Below, piece by piece: positions 44,841 to 57,216 of a stretch of DNA of 64,000 nucleotides. The stretch covers positions 51,747,279 to 51,811,278 of the forward strand of contig OY829329.1 of NCBI GenBank assembly GCA_963691655.1. The letters run 5' to 3'. Positions within the stretch are counted from its first letter, which is position 1, and each line of letters starts with the position of its first letter. Origin of the DNA: Toxonevra muliebris. Its lineage: Eukaryota; Arthropoda; Insecta; Diptera; Pallopteridae. Below the pieces are notes generated by a model. The model was not told where the DNA came from, did no database searches, and saw only the letters and a program-made list of their open reading frames with translations. The translations under genes were made by a program, and so were the position numbers.

Positions 44841-47800
44841 TTTAAAGTAATGTCTAATTTGTTCAAGTAGTTTTCTATAAATTTGACTTGTTGTTAATTT
44901 TCCAACTAAATATCATAAACAATAAACAAATTTATTATAGATTTACACTAAACAATTATAAACAATTGCAAGTGTTGGCCTCAAACGTCAAAGAAGCAAA
45001 TGTGAGCCTTGCAATTTTCTGCTTTTGCAAATTACATAAGATGCTAAAATTGTGTTTAGAATCTGTCATTTTGTCTAATAAACTGCGCCCAAAAAATGCA
45101 TCAAGTAAATTTCAAGCAAAATTACAGCAACAATTTGCCTGTAAATTTATTTAACCACAATTGATGTAACTAAGAAAACTGTGCTATTTTTAGTACTTGC
45201 ATGCACGATATTTCTGTGCTTAATGTAAATTGAAATGAAAGGCGCACGATTTTCCATTTGATTTGACATTGAAAATTTTATTTATGAATTTACAAAAATT
45301 TCCGGTGCAACCAACAATTTTATGTTCGTAAATAATATATGAATAAAAATTTTGTTTGATTAAAAGTTGCGGAAATATTAACAACATATTGCTTAAGGCA
45401 ACTGTAGCAATGAAAAGTGCATTTTTATGTTTGCAGTAGCAAGAATTTAAGAATTCAACGCTGCAACATTTCATTCATTGCAATCATGCTTTGTAGTATT
45501 TTTTTTTACTTTATTTTATTGTAATTTTTTTCACTGCTATTGCTGTTTTTGTTACTATTTTTATTGTGTTGCTGCAACTATTTTCATGTAACCAAAAATG
45601 GTTAAAGTCATGCGCTAAACAAACATGTGCCGGCAATTGTCAACATACACACATATACTTGCATACAGAGACAACAGTTTAACAAAATAACAGCAACATG
45701 TGCACAGCATCATCAAATTAATTGTGACAGCAAAATAGTAAAGAATCTCAGCAGCAGCAACAACATTGATTGATCAGTATGCAAGCAACAACAGCAACAT
45801 ATATGTGTGTCTGCAATGTGCAGCAACTACAATAAAAAAAAAAAAATATATATGTGCAATTGCCAATTGTTGCAAATGTTAAAGCTGCCGCTGTTGCACA
45901 CACTTGTTGCTGTTGCTCCTGCTGCTGCTACTGTTGCTAACTATTTGCAATGTGCTGCATTCATTGATTTAGTGCAACTGCAGTTACGCATACGTAATGT
46001 GTTGGCTGCATGCTGCTATTTGGCTCTACAGAGAGATAATAAATACCAGCAACTAGCAACACAGCCGCCAGCTGTTGTGTGCAACATTTGTGGCATGTTG
46101 TAATGTGCCGCATGACAATGAATCAAAATGAAATAACATAAGGAAAAAAGTACAGAAAATAGCATAAAAAACTAGAAAATCAGCAGCAACACAGCAACAG
46201 AAAAACTTGCGCAGTCAAAAGTTTAGTTGTTGCTGCTGTTGTTGTTGTAGTCTTTTGCGCCCATTTTGGTAAGACAAGCAGCGCCTGACAACAATTTTAG
46301 CAAAACAAGTCAAGCTAAATTGTTGCTGTTATTGTTGTTGATGTTGCTGTTGCTGCAGTTGCTGCCTCTGCTGATGAAGCGCATTATATTTAAGCTTGGT
46401 GAATGGGTTACATTGAAGCATGAATGAACGTATGAATGAATTGATCTACAAAGTACGAACAGCGAAGAAGAACATTTGTGCTTAAGCTTGCGGCTGCCTG
46501 ATTGCTTCACAGCCTGCCTGCCTGGCTAGCTTGGCTTGGCCTGCCCTGGCTAGTGTGCATGCTGCTTGCGCCTAATTTCGAATGCGAAGTGCAGCAGCAA
46601 CATTTGCGCGCATCGAATTGCGCGATCGCGTGTATTGTACATATATGGCAAACGTCGGTGAACGTTTTAATTAGGATAATGAGTTGTTTCCGGTTTGTTT
46701 GTGTATGTGTATACGTGTATTTATGTATGTGTGTGTGTGTGTGTGTGTGCCTGCCTGTCTCTCTGTCTATCTGTATGTCTGTCATTACATTACAAAAAGA
46801 CTATGAATGATGATGATGATGCAGTGTTGCACTAGCAGCTATTCATTCTGATCATAGAATATTGTCTTTATTGTGTATGAAGTAGCAGCAACATTTCCAC
46901 TAGCAACAGCGAAAAAAAGTAAGTAAAGTAGCTGCAACATGTCATAATGCATGAATGAATGAATGAATTTCAACTTGCAGGCATTTTGTTTGATTATATG
47001 TATGAATGTGTGTGTGCATGTTTCTGTTTCTATATACACCGAAAACTTGATCGCTTGTGTTGTGCCCATAAATGGTGGAATGTTGTTGTGTTAATGATGT
47101 TTGTAATGGTTACTATGCAGAATATTCAAGTGCAGCTTTGAATTTTTAATGTACAGAAAGTAGAAATAAAAACGATGAACAGAAATCATAACATTTAATA
47201 CATAATAGTACGGGAGTATGGGGTATGAAAGCGAAGATACTTGCATTATTACTGGTATTACAAAAAAATAATAGTGCCCTCACACCAATAACGAATACTG
47301 CTTTCCTGAAAGTTTTCTATGTCAAGCAGTCGCAGTAATTGTAGATATGTTCAATTCAGAGACTCTTTGCATGGTTAATGCTTAGCTGACTAACTGATTA
47401 ACTGATTGAATTAGGGAATAACTCAGTCAGCTGATTGAATAGAATGGGTAACTTTACGCTTAATTACAAAATCCACGAATAACGCCAGGCGTGCTCAGAA
47501 CTGGTCGGTCAAATATAAAAACAACATTATATTCCCATTTATTTTTCCATGTCTAATCTTTTGTGCCCATTTTCCCCTAATACACGCTACGCACTTACCT
47601 AAATATCTAACATATTTAAGTTTGAAAATCTATAAATTTTAATTTGATTTCGCTTACAATAAATATTTCTTTTGAAACACGCCTAGACTCTCAGATTGTT
47701 GAAACGCATTGTCAGCTTATCCGTGTAAACATCATAAATTTTAGTTTAATAAAATATCATAAATTTATATAACATGAAAGAAAAGCTCTAAAATATCCGA

Positions 47801-48866
47801 TATTTTTCTTTTTTGATTTCTTTCTTCACAAACAATGAAAATTGCACCCTCAAAGCTCTAAACTTGTCGCTTATCGATAATGTAGCAAAGCGCACACAAC
47901 TTAGATACACTTACAGGCAACAAATATACCATACATACATACATACATATGTAGATTGTATCGGTGAGATAGCGGCAGCGCCGCAAGATTGTAATTTAAA
48001 GATACAAAAAACTTAAATATTTTATAGATAAAATAAAAAACGTAGTTAAAACATAAACTCATTAGAAATTCCAATCAGATACAAAAATGGACATTGGAAA
48101 ATTGTTTTAATGAAAATTATGAAAAATGTTTCTTTATGTTTGCTGCTGCGCGCATAAATTGTAAGAATGCTGCTGCTTTTGATTGCATCTGCACACAACA
48201 TTAACATTAACAACAACAACAACAATAACTGGTATACAATACATCATGCTGCAGATTGCGATTGTAATAAAAGTATTTAATGTTTTGCAGCACATACGCT
48301 GCTTATATGAATGAAGTTTGCTTTTGTTTCTTTTTTTTTTTTGCAGCTTGTTGTAAAAATTAAAGATTGATGTTTTTTTTTTAACTTTTGTATGGTTTTT
48401 GTTAATGTTGTCATACCAACTATCTGCATTACATACATACATATGTTCATATATAACATTGCGCAGAGACAATACGGCGTCATTTGGGCAATCTATTTTT
48501 GTCTTCTATATGATTTTTTTTCCGTAAACAGATGATTTTACTATGTAATGTATACGGACCTTTTCGCCCTAATGGGTATTTATGATTTGTTTCAGACTTT
48601 CAGGGTAATGTTTGTTCGCTGATCTTAAAATGTGATCAGTTTTTTATGTATGCAGCCGAGAAGCAAAAAATGTTTTAGAATAATATTGATTTTAAAAATT
48701 ATATGTTTGATGACTGAGGGAGTCTGTATATTACGTTCTCTGTATACTTCGTATATGAGACAGCGTCAAGGTTTACTTTCGATTTATAAACTATTTGTAT
48801 ATCACAAGTTCCTAAAGCGCTTCGGTTAAGTGGCCTTCCATATACATAGACGATCTTGGAGTTTAA
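44841..48866. other. Non-coding stretch dense in CAG/CAA and other microsatellites
   Basis: CAG/CTG/CAA runs at 45685-45790, 45885-45935, 46180-46245, 46318-46372 and 48195-48225; (TG)n at 46727-46749; CATA at 47932-47950. These give many frames of 60-110 codons on both strands that are repeat readings. No gene, tRNA or transposon recognised. Confidence 0.5.
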
Positions 48867-49397
48867 GGATGTAATCTGGTGTTCGAGTTTGAAAAATCGA
48901 TATTTTGAAAGTACAATATTTTGAGAGTAAACTGTAAAAATTTCAGACCAAAATTCAAAACATTAACTTAGCAATAGGATATATTCGAGAGCGCCTCATT
49001 ATTGCGCGCTCCAAGTTGTTAAAACTTTAAAAGCGTTTTTCTCGATCGGCCCAAGGGTCTGAAAAAAGACCTAATTGCGTCGATTGGGCTGAAAAATTAA
49101 TACGTTATTCTACACGCTAATAGCTCTCGCAGGTAATAGAATTCCTTATTTTTAATCATTATTTCTTATTTTTTAGCTCGATTTTTAACAAAAACAAAAA
49201 AACCCGGTTTTTGACAATTTTTTTAGAAGCCCGCCATTTTGCTATTTTTTAATAAAAATGTTTAAATCTACTACCTTTGTATAGTTAAAGATGTCAATAA
49301 TCACATATAAAAAAAATAAAATTATTGTATTTTATTTTGTTATAATAAAAAATTCCCGAAATAACGTTCAAAACTAGGCCGGAACCAGACTACATCC
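48867..49397 (+). mobile_element. TTAA-flanked MITE, family GGATGTAATCTGG, copy 2 (531 bp)
   Basis: Same ends as 15010-15392 (GGATGTAATCTGGT and ACCAGACTACATCC), with TTAA on both sides (48863-48866, 49398-49401). It is about 150 bp longer, with extra sequence in the left half. The two copies share AGAAG.CCGCCATTTTG.TAT (about 49227) and the TTCCCGAAATAAC part near the right end. Non-coding. Confidence 0.87.
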
Positions 49398-49910
49398 TTA
49401 AATAAAACATAACTGTTTTGCGATATGTAGTTCAAAGTAATAATAGCTTAAGATATACCGATTTTATCTTAGTTGAATGTAGCTTTTTCTACGAGACATA
49501 CCATAATTCCTTGTTCAATTTTCTGTCAATGGAATTCTTCTAACATTTTTCGTGAATATAAATACATGTCGTTCTTAAAATACGCAGTTTTAAATAAGTA
49601 TTTTCGTTCTATGGAATATGCAATGCCAAATTACCTAATAAATTATATAACGAATTAATCCCCCATGAATTTTAATATAAAAATTATATCGTTGTTCAAG
49701 ATTTGCCATTCTGATTATTTAATTTTAATGGGTGGTGTTGAACAGTGGCAAATCAAGAGGGTTGTAAAATTTTTCTACAGCGCAATTATGTGAGGTGCCC
49801 TTTTTCTGATTTTTTTGGGTTTCTGGTCTGGGTTTTCGCCCAATTATGGTTTTAATTGTGTTGTGATTTTAAGCTTATTTTTTATTCACTTTTTGGTTTA
49901 AATTTTTGTC
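49398..49910. other. AT-rich non-coding stretch
   Basis: Nothing recognised before the minisatellite. Confidence 0.4.
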
Positions 49911-50392
49911 TGATTTTGAGTCTGATCTTTAGTTTGGTCTGGTCTTCGGTCTGGTCTTTGGTCTGGTTTTTGGTCTGGTCTTTGGTCTGTTCTTTGGTCT
50001 AGTCTTTGGTCTGGTCTTTGGTCTAGTCTTTGGTCTGGTCTTTGGTCTGGTCTTTGGTCTGGTCTTTGGTCTGGTCTTTGGTCTGGTCTTTGGTCTGGTC
50101 TTTGGTCTGGTCTTTGGTCTGGTCTTTGGTCTGGTCTTTGGTCTGGTCTTTGGTCTGGTCTTTGGTCTGGTCTTTGGTCTGGTCTTTGGTCTGGTCTTTG
50201 GTCTGGTCTTTGGTCTGGTCTTTGGTCTGGTCTTTGGTCTGGTCTTTGGTCTGGTCTTTGGTCTGGTCTTTGGTCTGGTCTTTGGTCTGGTCTTTGGTCT
50301 GGTCTTTGGTCTGGTCTTTGGTCTGGTCTTTGGTCTGGTCTTTGGTCTGGCCTTTGGTCTGGTCTTTGGTCTGGTCTTTGGTCTGCTCTTTT
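49911..50392. repeat. 12-bp minisatellite TTTGGTCTGGTC, about 40 units
   Basis: The unit TTTGGTCTGGTC repeats without change at 50041-50340 (25 units), and less regularly before (49911-50040) and just after. Because 12 is divisible by 3 and the unit has no stop in most frames, long frames appear on both strands: (DQRP)n and (TKDQ)n on minus, (VWSL)n on plus. These run into unrelated flanks and there is no splice or promoter support, so I do not call a protein. A homogeneous centre with diverged edges is the pattern expected from recent unequal exchange or slippage. Confidence 0.95.
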
Positions 50393-52056
50393 GTACAGAA
50401 AATTAAAATAAGCAGGGTTGACCATCCCCCAATAATGAATGCATATACAGTAGAAGCACCTACAGTTGTAGTAATAGTCCCGATTGCTCGTTTGCTACGT
50501 TGCTTCTGTTGGAACTTGTGGCGCTTAGTGGCGCTTGAAGCAGACAGCCTGGCAAAAATCCAATAAAATTTAATTACCACAATTACTGTTAACTTAATGG
50601 CGTGTAAAATAAAAATTGAGAGAAAATTGGTAATCAAACAATAACAGCAACAACAACAACTATACAAACACTAACGCAAATAGCAGCAACAACAACAACA
50701 ATAACTTAAATCAATTGTAGCATAGCAAACACTGCAATCAAGCTTAGAAAATCGTTGATTGTATGTAGTTGAAGAGGAAAAAAAACATTAAAATTTATTA
50801 CTAATTAGGTGTGAATTGCATAAAAAATGTTAAATTAAAAGAAAAAAAGGTACGACTTGAAGAGAATATGTTGACTGCACACACTTGCTAGTCGTTTTGC
50901 TATAGTTGCTGCTGTTGTGGCTGCAACATTAAAAAGACTAACAAGTTGAAAAAGAAGAAGAAGAAGAATTATTGAACTGACTCTAACATGAGGTGCTAAT
51001 TGAAAACTCTTTGATGTTCCCAAGTGAGAAAAAAACAAAAAAAAAAAAAAAAATCAAAAAATTTTGTATTTGGATATACATATAAGAAAATAAATATAAA
51101 CAAATTGCACACACATAACAAACATGCTACGTACATGCATACATACAATTGTAGCATACAAGTGCACATATAAATACATATTTTGTTAGTGTTAATGATT
51201 AACTAAATTGTAATATCTACAAATAACGAGTACTTCAAATCTTAACTTAACCATAAAAATCATCAATTCACACACTAAATAAATACATATTTTCATATGT
51301 ATTTGTGTAGTGTTATATATATGTTATATTTATGTGCCTATATGTGTGATATCTCTGATATTGATTATGTTTGGCAACCCATAATCATTGTCGATCTTCT
51401 CCTCAAAAACATTTGAAACTCTCATGGCAATAGTTGTCGTCGTCGTCGTCGTCGTTGTCGTTGTCGTCAGTAAACCATCAAAATCGTCATCAACACCAAA
51501 ATCTAAAAAGAAAATTCCAAAACAATAAAAAAAAATTGTAACAGTAGCGCCAACAACAGTAGCTGCAATCCACAACCAGCGGCAATCAACTAAAAAGAAA
51601 GCCAAAGCCTGCCAGCCAACGGCAATAATATTTAACAACAATATTTGTTCATTGATTCAATTATTGTTGTATTATTGATCGTAAATGTCAATTGCATTGC
51701 AATTGACAGAGGAAACATCAAATTTTATGATTTCATAAATATATACCAGAAAATAAAATTATACTTCAATACTTTTTTACTTGCATACTTACTTACTTAC
51801 TTAAATGTGTACTTTTGTACTTTTATACTTTGTAGGTATTTTTCCCTTTTTTTTGTTGTTGTTGCTGTTATTGTTTATTTAATTTTACATTGTATTTCGT
51901 TGCTTTTTGGTTAATGGTTGCTACTGGTGAGATAAACATTTTCATTTCATTTACTATTTGATTACAACATAATGCTTACTTAATATTTTGTTTATTGTAT
52001 ATTTATTGAAAAAAAATTTTTTTTTTTACAAAGTTCTTCTTTTTTTTTACTTACAG
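50393..52056. other. AT-rich non-coding stretch with triplet repeats
   Basis: CAA/CAG at 50645-50702; GAA at 50955-50970; GTC repeat at 51437-51472; A run at 51037-51052. No gene recognised. Confidence 0.45.
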
Positions 52057-52080
52057 AACTTCAAAAGGCAAAGATTTATT
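52057..52080 (+). other. Candidate 24-nt microexon
   Basis: The segment AACTTCAAAAGGCAAAGATT plus TATT... to 52080 is preceded by a long T/C tract ending TTTACTTACAG (acceptor) and followed directly by GTAAGTATG (donor). Both sites are close to the insect consensus. Length is divisible by 3 (8 codons). The frames are NFKRQRFI, or TSKGKDL, or LQKAKIY with split end codons. No flanking exon lies in the window, so the gene is unknown. Chance co-occurrence in a T-rich genome is possible. Confidence 0.35.
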
Positions 52081-52745
52081 GTAAGTATGAAACATTTCAT
52101 TAAATAATTATTTTGTTTTAAAAACTACAAATTTTCTTAATATGTTCCAACTCCAAAAAATACGATGAATAAATTCATTTTCACTCATTAAGTCCTAATG
52201 ACGCGTACACGCTCAACAAAGAAGTGTATTTTAATGCAGATAAAATAAGTTACCAGAACACGTGATCGCTATCATTTGCTCTCGAACTTAATGGGTTAAT
52301 GAAATGTGAGCAAAAAAAATTATTTGATTGACCATTAGCGAAGAAAAATAATCCATGGGTCAGGAATCGGTGGTTAGTTTTTTATAGCTTGATAGCCGTT
52401 TGCGTTTTTGAAGTAAAGTAAGTTAAAGTGATGAATATCAGGAACTTTGGAAGAGTTGTTAATCCGAAATTGTTTTGGGTAACTCTCCTTCCCTATTTTT
52501 TTATAATAAATTTTATTTTTTCATAAAAAAAGTTAGTTGCTTTTTTCAATCGTCTGCTCTGTGGGATCATGCTCAAATTATAAAATGAAGAGCAAGGGGG
52601 TTATTGAGATTGGTGATGTAAAGATGAAAAATGTTTAGAATTTGACAATTAATAACGTTCTCTCAAACACTGATCATGCAATATGTTAAGTCGATCAATC
52701 GTTTCCAAAATGTTTATAAATTTATGAAGGAGTAAGGGGTGAACA
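52081..52745. other. AT-rich non-coding stretch
   Basis: Nothing recognised apart from the donor at its start. Confidence 0.4.
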
Positions 52746-52895
52746 AAGTGGTTACCATAGCCTAGTCGTTAGTGTATTGGACTATTACGGAAGGTGCCCG
52801 GGCTCATTGCTCGTCGAAGTCAAAAATGAAAAAATTACCTGGGCTGGCAATGGAAAACCTCCAAGAGTAAACAAAATTCTAAGGGAAAAGCTTTT
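52746..52895 (+). mobile_element. Decayed copy of the tRNA-derived SINE
   Basis: TAGCCTAGTCGTTAGTG (A box and D-loop) is followed by GGACTATTACGGAAGGTGCC and a damaged B box (GGGCTCATTGCTC). The next part, CTGGGCTGGCAATGGAAAAC, lines up with the body of the SINE at 61644-61955 (TTGGTTGGTAATGGCAAAAC). The tail is not recognisable. Confidence 0.6.
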
Positions 52896-53039
52896 TTATT
52901 CGCCATTCTGACTCGTCATTTTTCAGAGAACTTTTGAAAATTTATTCAGAGAACTAATTTATTTTTCGCAAATAAAAATTCCGAATAATTTTTTTTTTCA
53001 GTAAGATTCGAATAAATACCCAAAAACTTTGTTTTTTTT

Positions 53040-54150
53040 AGGGAAAGGCTCCTACGATACTTGGGTCTGCTGCAATTTAAAATTGCGCGGGCCTGTGATA
53101 TCTATGAAGCTCAGTAAATCGTTGAAAAACCACGTGAAAAGTAGCGGCCCGTCGGTAGTAATCTCCAATGCTTCTAACTCACTCCTCTAAAGAAATTATT
53201 GTTTTACAAAATTTCAGCTTTAGAGCTTCTTCACCGAAACTTTAATATTTAAAACTTTTACAAAATTTCAATTTTAACTTAAATATTTATAACTTTTCCA
53301 TGTCTTTCGTTTCTTTTTCTTACTGGTGTACTGATCTGAGCCCCTACCGACTTCCTTTCATTGAAGCTTTTGTCTTTGCAATTTTAGGTTCCATATTACG
53401 AATTCAACGTCAAAAGTTTCTTGGAAAATATTTTTTTTTTATTTCTTGGTATAGCACAATCCAAAATTTTAGGAGTATTTTTAGAAAAATCTTTTTTCAA
53501 ATAATGCCCGCCCATTTCAGCTATATAGCTATGAATAAACATAGCGAAACCACACGAAAAAGCATATTACACCCCAGTAATCGGTTTTAACTCACAGCTC
53601 AGAAGATATTATTGTTTTACGAACTTCAGCTTTAACTTTAGGGTAAAATATGGCCTGTTTTGTGATCAAAACCTGAGTATCCAAAACTTTTCTATGCCTT
53701 TTATTTAATTTTCTTTACCTCGATGATGAACTATTCGTACAGGTACCTCTACCTAGACTTCTATCGTACGAGAGCCAGTAATATTTTTCCGAAATTGTTC
53801 AAATTTAAATAAGCTTAATGTCTATGAATTTCAGTAATCGAGCAGAAGCGAAACCACATGAGCTGCGGCAATCCATCAGTAATCTAGCCAGTATTCAGTT
53901 CTAACTCATATTTTTATCGAAACTTTGATACCAAAACTTCTCAATGTATTTCATTCTGTTTTCCTTACCTCGATTATTAACTGTATATTCGCACCTACCC
54001 GTATTCCTCCTTACTTCTTTTCTCTAAGGTTATTTTACTCTGCAATTTTAGGCAACAGAATCTGAGTCAGTGTCAAAAATACCTTAAATCTTTAGTTCCC
54101 AGAGCTTCATTACTCAAAAATATTTTTAACTCTTGCGCTAAATAATATAC
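53040..54150. repeat. Decayed long-period repeat, about three units
   Basis: A word series recurs in order: TCTATGAA..CAGTAAT/AAATCG, GAAACCACRTGA, TCTAACTCA.., ATTATTGTTTTAC.AA.TTCAGCTTTA, ACTTTTCYATGYCTTTY, TTTTCTTACC, then CCCCTACC.ACTTCCTTT-like words. Units start near 53099, 53517 and 53819, so the spacing is roughly 300-420 bp. No gene; the frame 53300-53590 is not shared between units. Confidence 0.45.
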
Positions 54151-54301
54151 TTATGCTTATGCTTAGTGATCACCAAAAAAAAAATAAATATTTCTACCCT
54201 CGTGTTTTTTCAAAAAAAGGTGCGCTATTTTGGACCTTGTCGTAATCGTAACATGTATTATTTTTATAATAAAATACTTTTGGATGTACCTTATAGATTT
54301 A

Positions 54302-55586
54302 AGGAGTGAGATTGAAAAATACTTAACACACGTTTTGCCTAATAATTTTTTTTTGGGTGTAAAATTTAAAAATTTCTTTGATTTAGTTATCTTTGAAAAA
54401 TATGTCAGTTATTATTTTTAATAACAAACATGTTGATCTATTGTGAGTTTGATCAAAATGAGTGAAGAAAAAGAAGTACGTCTTAAAATTATTAAAAATT
54501 TTCAAAAAAAATCCAAATTGGTCCTACAAAAAATTGGCCAAAGAATTGAAGGTCTGCCGTCTCCAATGTTATTAAACAGTTTCAGGAGAATTTGACCATC
54601 GATAGGAAACCTGGTTCGGGAAGAAAACAAGGACCACATGATATTGGGAAAGCCAAGAAAATAGAAAGCATATTGAAAAGATCTCCAAACACATCTGGTA
54701 GAAAAGCTGCCCGGTTAGCCTAGTGCTCTGACTATTTGGTGCGAAAAGTTAAAGCCAAAGCAGGTTTGAAAACATACAAAGTCAGTCCAGACAGGAATGC
54801 TGCAAAAAATTTAGACGCCAAAAGTTGGGCTCGGAAATTAAAATCGAATTTCATACAAAAATATTCATTTTGTATAATGGACGACGAAACATATGTACTG
54901 GCAAATTTTATGCAGCTTCCGGGTCAAAATTTGTATGTTGCTGATGCTCAAGGAAATGTCGAAGAACAATTTAGAATCCAAAAGCAGACAAAATTTCCTA
55001 AAAAATTCCTGGTATTGCAAGCTATATGCAGTTGCGGCAAAAGAACCAAGTCATTTGTTACAGTGGGCTCTATAAATACCGAAATGTACATCAAATAATG
55101 TTTGAAAAAAAGACTTCTTCCTTTAATAAGAGAGCACAATGTGTCCACATATTTTTTTCCTGATTTGGCATCATGTCACTATGGCAAGAAAGCTCTGGAG
55201 TGGTACCAAAGTAATAACATAGTTTTTGTACCAAGAGAGGCCAATCCTCCAAATTGTCCGGAGCTAAGACCAGTGGAGAGATATTGGGTTCTTGTGAAAA
55301 GAAACTTAAAGAGCACAAAAAAGGTGTCCCAAAATATCGAAGATTTAAAAAGGAGATGGGCAAACTGTTCCAAAAAGGTGTCTGAAACAACTATCAAATC
55401 TCTAATTAAAGGCTTTTCAAAAAAGGTCCACGAGTTCATAAATAGTGGTTAGAACTATAAAAGTTATATTTTTCTGTAATTTGTAAAATATTATCAATCA
55501 AATTAAAAAAAAATCAAAACTCTAAGATCAACCGTTTAAAAATTATTGAGTTTTATACATGTTAAGATTTTTTCGATCTCACTCCT
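54302..55586 (+). mobile_element. ITmD37E (DD37E) transposon, nearly complete (1285 bp)
   Basis: TA flanks both ends (54300-54301, 55587-55588). TIRs of about 27 bp: AGGAGTGAGATTGAAAAATA.. at the left and the complement of AGGAGTGAGATCGAAAAAAT at the right. One transposase gene lies between in the same direction. A truncated relative is at 41363-41755. Its protein is broken, so mobility would need another copy's enzyme. Confidence 0.92.
54458..55452 (+). pseudogene. DD37E transposase, inactive
   Basis: From the ATG at 54458 the frame reads SEEKEVRLKIIKNFQK, then shifts near 54540 to QFQENLTIDRKPGSGRKQGP, a linker of the paired helix-turn-helix DNA-binding domain. The catalytic core has the first Asp in CIMDDETYV, the second in FFPDLASCHYG and Glu in LRPVERYW. 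The last two are 37 residues apart, giving the D,D37E class described from mosquitoes and other insects. The C-terminus is a helical KVSQNIEDLKRRWANCSKKV. Breaks: a frameshift near 54540 and in-frame stops at 54721-54723 and 55096-55098. The catalytic residues themselves are intact, so inactivation is recent compared with the 19819 mariner. Confidence 0.9.
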
Positions 55587-56617
55587 TATTTATCGTTTGC
55601 CATCAGAAAATAATTTATATTTACAGTCTGGTGATGATTATTCAAATTTTTTTTTTGTTAACAAACACGAGAGCATTTCACAAACGCGCGAAGCAATTCA
55701 ATGAATATGATATAAAAACGCACCCAAGTGTTGCCAGACTAAAAAAATAATATAAACTTATTTTTATAGACTTTCTGGTGGTAATAGTAGAATGGAAAAA
55801 GATTGCAAGATTTATAGTTGAAAGAAAAAATTTAAAAATTGAAGAAAATATGCCAATAATGTTAATTTTACATAATTACACAATAGAACAGTTTTCTAGC
55901 TTCAGAACACTTCCCGTAAAAAATGTAAGCTAGACATGTCCCTAAACACGGAATGATATTTGGTTTCACAATTTTAAGATAAGAAAGCGGTAATTTAACA
56001 AAGGGCAGATATTTTTGATGAGACGCAGAAAGCCAAGTACAAAAGTTGGATCGGGGTTTTTATTTATTTTCCCCATGACCTATTCGGGGCCACTAAACAA
56101 ATTTTTTTTTTTTGTATATTTAGCAATTTCTAAATATTTCAAATAAGGTACAGAGGAGAATTTTCGGGTCGAGATATTAATTTTTCATATTTTTCTTTTC
56201 CCATAAGAAGACGCCCAAACGAACTGTTATCGTTTAATTTTATTTTTTTTTAATTTGCAGTTGCAATTTTTTCATTCTCAGTAGGACAGATCTCACTTTT
56301 CAAACTGGTTCACCATTGATCTCCAGTAATTTAAGTCTGTCACTTAAAGTCACTCAGACCTTTCAGGAAATTTTTGCGTTTACTTCAAGCCACCACATCA
56401 GCATGTCTTTACTTCATTTCTTTAATCTCGTTATTATCTCTTTCCAGAGACGAGAAAGAAAGCCATTGATAGGTTAGAGGCACTAGCAGACCCAAAGTCT
56501 GCGGAAGTTGGAGAGAGAATTTATGTTTTTCGTTTCTTTGATCTAAATGAAAGAAAGAGTTATCAAGTTTATCTTTAGCTTCACAAGTGCTTTAAAGTAT
56601 TTGCAAGTCTTTGGTCT
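55587..56617. other. AT-rich non-coding stretch
   Basis: Nothing recognised in about 1 kb. The frame 55559-55750 has no domain. Confidence 0.4.
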
Positions 56618-57216
56618 CAGGGCCGTAGCCAAAAATTTTTTTCGGGGGGGGGGGGAGGGGTTTCATTCGAAAAAAATATTCATAAATAATTTTTATCAAA
56701 CTGATTTTTAAATACAATAAATTTAATCGCTGATTCATTTGATGGACACCCTATAAAATTAAAATTTTAGGAAAAATTTTCCGATTTTTTTTAATCTTAA
56801 CCTCAAAAAAATGGCCAAAAGTGACAAAAAATTCACAGAATAATCAAATTAAATTTTTTGAAATAAATATTATTCAATGTGTATTCAAATGCATTTTTTT
56901 TTTTATCGTGAAGGACATAATTTCATTAACTCATTGACTTCCCACTACTGATGATGTACCCAACCTCAAAAAAATTACCAAAAATAGTAGAGGCTCATTT
57001 TTTTCAAATGATCATAATTGGGCATTTGAGCCGTTATCAATGATAAGGAATAAGGTTGAGATCTTTCGTGGTGCTCTGACCAATAATGCGTTAAAAAATT
57101 ATATTTATATTATATTTTAAGATTGCCTCCTAAACTGCATGGGTTTTGCTAATAAGATGGAGTTTTTGCGAAAGCCCCCAAAACCCTCCCCCCCCCCCCC
57201 CCTAAATACGGCCTTG
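56618..57216 (+). mobile_element. hAT-type MITE with G-tract/C-tract ends (599 bp)
   Basis: It begins CAGGGCCGTAGCCAAAAATT followed by a G-tract (about 56645-56660) and ends with a C-tract (57188-57202), then TAAATACGGCCTTG. The terminal CAGGGCCGTA pairs with TACGGCCTTG. The flanks TTTGGTCT (56610-56617) and TTTGGTAT (57217-57224) agree at 7 of 8 positions, an 8-bp duplication typical of hAT. Relative at 35700-36348. Non-coding. Confidence 0.8.

Noticed and set aside
49911..50392. CRISPR array
   Set aside because: Units are contiguous without spacers, in an insect genome.
49898..50667. Long frames (175, 178 and 214 codons) across the 12-bp repeat on both strands
   Set aside because: They are by-products of a unit divisible by 3 without stops. 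All three readings are equally open and run into unrelated flanks.
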